26,544 nt of DNA from contig JAQGDQ010001757.1 of the NCBI GenBank assembly GCA_030141605.1, positions 1 through 26,544 of the forward strand, written 5' to 3'. This document shows positions 24,691-26,544 of the stretch, in pieces. The notes below the pieces were generated by a model that had not been told where the DNA came from, searched no databases, and saw only the letters and a list, made by a program, of their open reading frames with translations. The translations under genes and the position numbers were made by a program. The number at the start of each line of letters is the position of its first letter. Position 1 is the first letter of the stretch. The stretch is from Tubiluchus corallicola (taxonomy: Eukaryota > Priapulida > Priapulimorpha > Priapulimorphida > Tubiluchidae).

Positions 24691-24942
24691 ATGCTACTCT
24701 ATTTTGGCGTTATATACTGGAGGCGAGGGCGTCATCACGAGTCGTCAAAGTTTGGAGACGTCGTTCACGTAATCGGATGTATGAATAAGTGTGGCCAACC
24801 GTGCTATGGTGAGGAGTCAGAGAGAGAGAGTAAAAAAGCGCTTGATGATGAAAAGACAGGACTGGTGAAAAACGTTACGTTGCTCTTTTTTTTCTTAGCC
24901 AGCTTAATCTTTATTATTAATATTTCTCTTTTGGGATATTAA
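24691..24942 (+). CDS. Doubtful small frame with a C-terminal hydrophobic segment
   Basis: ATG-started frame of 83 codons, locally richer in GC than its surroundings. The first half contains WRRGRHHESSKFG and CMNKCGQPCYGEESERESKK; the last ~25 residues (VTLLFFFLASLIFIINIS) are a plausible membrane segment, so a tail-anchored protein would be predicted if it is expressed. No family is recognised. No splice or promoter evidence was found, and the hydrophobic run coincides with a poly-T tract, so chance is a real alternative. Confidence 0.2.
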   Translation: MLLYFGVIYWRRGRHHESSKFGDVVHVIGCMNKCGQPCYGEESERESKKALDDEKTGLVKNVTLLFFFLASLIFIINISLLGY

Positions 24943-25080
24943 TTAAATTGTTAAATTATTTTATTAATTCAGTGTTTTTTTTCCCAGTGTTTTCAACTAA
25001 GTGTTTTATTCTTTACCTAAGGGTTACACTTAAGTCACTAACCACTCATTTGCAATAGCGAAAATTAGAATACATCGTCA

Positions 25081-26544
25081 CAACTGCCTGCTTGACGAGA
25101 ATCTCCCTTCATGAAAATCCTATTCTGACTGGCCTGTATGACGGGAATCTACCGTTATCAAAATCCTATTCTGACTGGCCTGTATGACGGGAATCTACCG
25201 TTATGAAAATCCTATTCTGACTGGCCTGTAAGACGGGAATCTACCGTTATGAAAATCCTATTCTGACTGGCCTGTATGACGGGAATCTACCGTTATGAAA
25301 ATCCTATTCTGACTGGCCTGTATGATGGGTATCTACCGTTATGAAAATCCTATTCCGACTGGCCTGTATGACGGGAATCTACCGTTATCAAAATCCTATT
25401 CTGACTGGCCTGTATGACGGGAATCTACCGTTATGAAAATCCTATTCTGACTGGCCTGTATGATGGGTATCTACCGTTATGAAAATCCTATTCCGACTGG
25501 CCTGTATGACGGGAATCTACCGTTATGAAAATCCTATTCTGACTGGCCTGTATGACGGGAATCTACCGTTATGAAAATCCTATTCTGACTGGCCTGTATG
25601 ATGGGTATCTACCGTTATGAAAATCCTATTCCGACTGGCCTGTATGACGGGAATCTACCGTTATGAAAATCCTATTCTGACTGGCCTGTATGACGGGAAT
25701 CTACCGTTATGAAAATCCTATTCTGACTGGCCTGTATGATGGGTATCTACCGTTATGAAAATCCTATTCCGACTGGCCTGTATGACGGGAATCTACCGTT
25801 ATGAAAATCCTATTCTGACTGGCCTGTATGACGGGAATCTACCGTTATGAAAATCCTATTCTGACTGGCCTGTATGATGGGTATCTACCGTTATGAAAAT
25901 CCTATTCCGACTGGCCTGTATGACGGGAATCTACCGTTATGAAAATCCTATTCTGACTGGCCTGTATGACGGGAATCTACCGTTATGAAAATCCTATTCT
26001 GACTGGCCTGTATGATGGGTATCTACCGTTATGAAAATCCTATTCCGACTGGCCTGTATGACGGGAATCTACCGTTATGAAAATCCTATTCTGACTGGCC
26101 TGTATGACGGGAATCTACCGTTATGAAAATCCTATTCTGACTGGCCTGTATGATGGGTATCTACCGTTATGAAAATCCTATTCCGACTGGCCTGTATGAC
26201 GGGAATCTACCGTTATGAAAATCCTATTCTGACTGGCCTGTATGACGGGAATCTACCGTTATGAAAATCCTATTCTGACTGGCCTGTATGATGGGTATCT
26301 ACCGTTATGAAAATCCTATTCCGACTGGCCTGTATGACGGGAATCTACCGTTATGAAAATCCTATTCTGACTGGCCTGTATGACGGGAATCTACCGTTAT
26401 GAAAATCCTATTCTGACTGGCCTGTATGACGGGAATCTACCGTTATGAAAATCCTATTCTGACTGGCCTGTATGACGGGAATCTACCGTTATGAAAATCC
26501 TATTCTGACTGGCCTGTATGACGTGAATCTACCGTTATGAAAAT
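25081..26544. repeat. 46-bp minisatellite with 138-bp higher-order repeat
   Basis: Almost 32 head-to-tail units of 46 bp run to the window end. A unit starts gactggcctgtatgacggg and ends aaaatcctattct. The first unit (25081) is the most diverged. A variant unit with tgatgggtat and attcc occurs with tgat at 25323, 25461, 25599, 25737, 25875, 26013, 26151 and 26289, exactly 138 bp apart, giving a three-unit higher-order repeat. The last five or so units return to the plain type. Every frame on both strands meets stops, so it is non-coding. Confidence 0.98.

Noticed and set aside
25081-26544. The 138-bp period as a coding repeat (46 codons) or a CRISPR-like array
   Set aside because: All frames on both strands contain stops. 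Units are adjacent with no variable spacers, so it is a minisatellite.

Overview
The window looks like intergenic and repeat-rich DNA from an AT-rich invertebrate animal genome. The reasons are exon fragments flanked by splice-like sites, microsatellites, a non-LTR retrotransposon with animal-type (Jockey/CR1-like) domains, an LTR-retroelement remnant and a minisatellite with higher-order structure. The sequence does not fix the phylum. No intact full-length protein-coding gene is visible, and I saw no rRNA, tRNA, CRISPR array or bacterial-style operon.

Layout. (1) 1-1079 is a near-perfect inverted repeat whose outer ends carry the last coding stretch of an unrecognised gene. A second probable exon of that gene lies at 1417-1555 on the minus strand. 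(2) 2225-4045 holds a second, more diverged inverted pair of the same dispersed repeat family, built from modules of about 290 bp that also fill the centre of the first palindrome. (3) 4046-7107 is non-coding, T-rich DNA with simple repeats. (4) 7108-15900 is the centrepiece: 3.3 head-to-tail copies of a unit of about 2.64 kb. Each full unit carries three consecutive exons of a glycoside hydrolase family 1 (beta-glucosidase/lactase-like) gene, including the HHWD segment and the ITLNEP acid/base motif. The exons before and after these are absent, and every copy is broken by stops, a frameshift or a lost splice donor. An (ATT)n tract sits in the first intron of each full copy. (5) 16690-18480 contains degenerate Ty3/gypsy-like pol sequence (protease-like and reverse-transcriptase N-terminal motifs), with a short inverted second remnant. 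(6) 19230-19600 may be a small non-autonomous element. (7) 20261-23631 is a 5'-truncated, frameshifted LINE of the Jockey/CR1-like group, from a partial endonuclease through reverse transcriptase to a (TTGAA)-type tail. (8) 23640-25080 is mostly unassigned, with a dispersed 41-bp exact repeat and one doubtful 83-codon frame. (9) 25081 to the window end is a 46-bp minisatellite, most of it organised as 138-bp trimers.

Nothing here works together as a pathway. The window records local duplication: inverted duplication at the left, tandem duplication of a gene fragment in the middle, and satellite expansion at the right, with retroelement debris between them.
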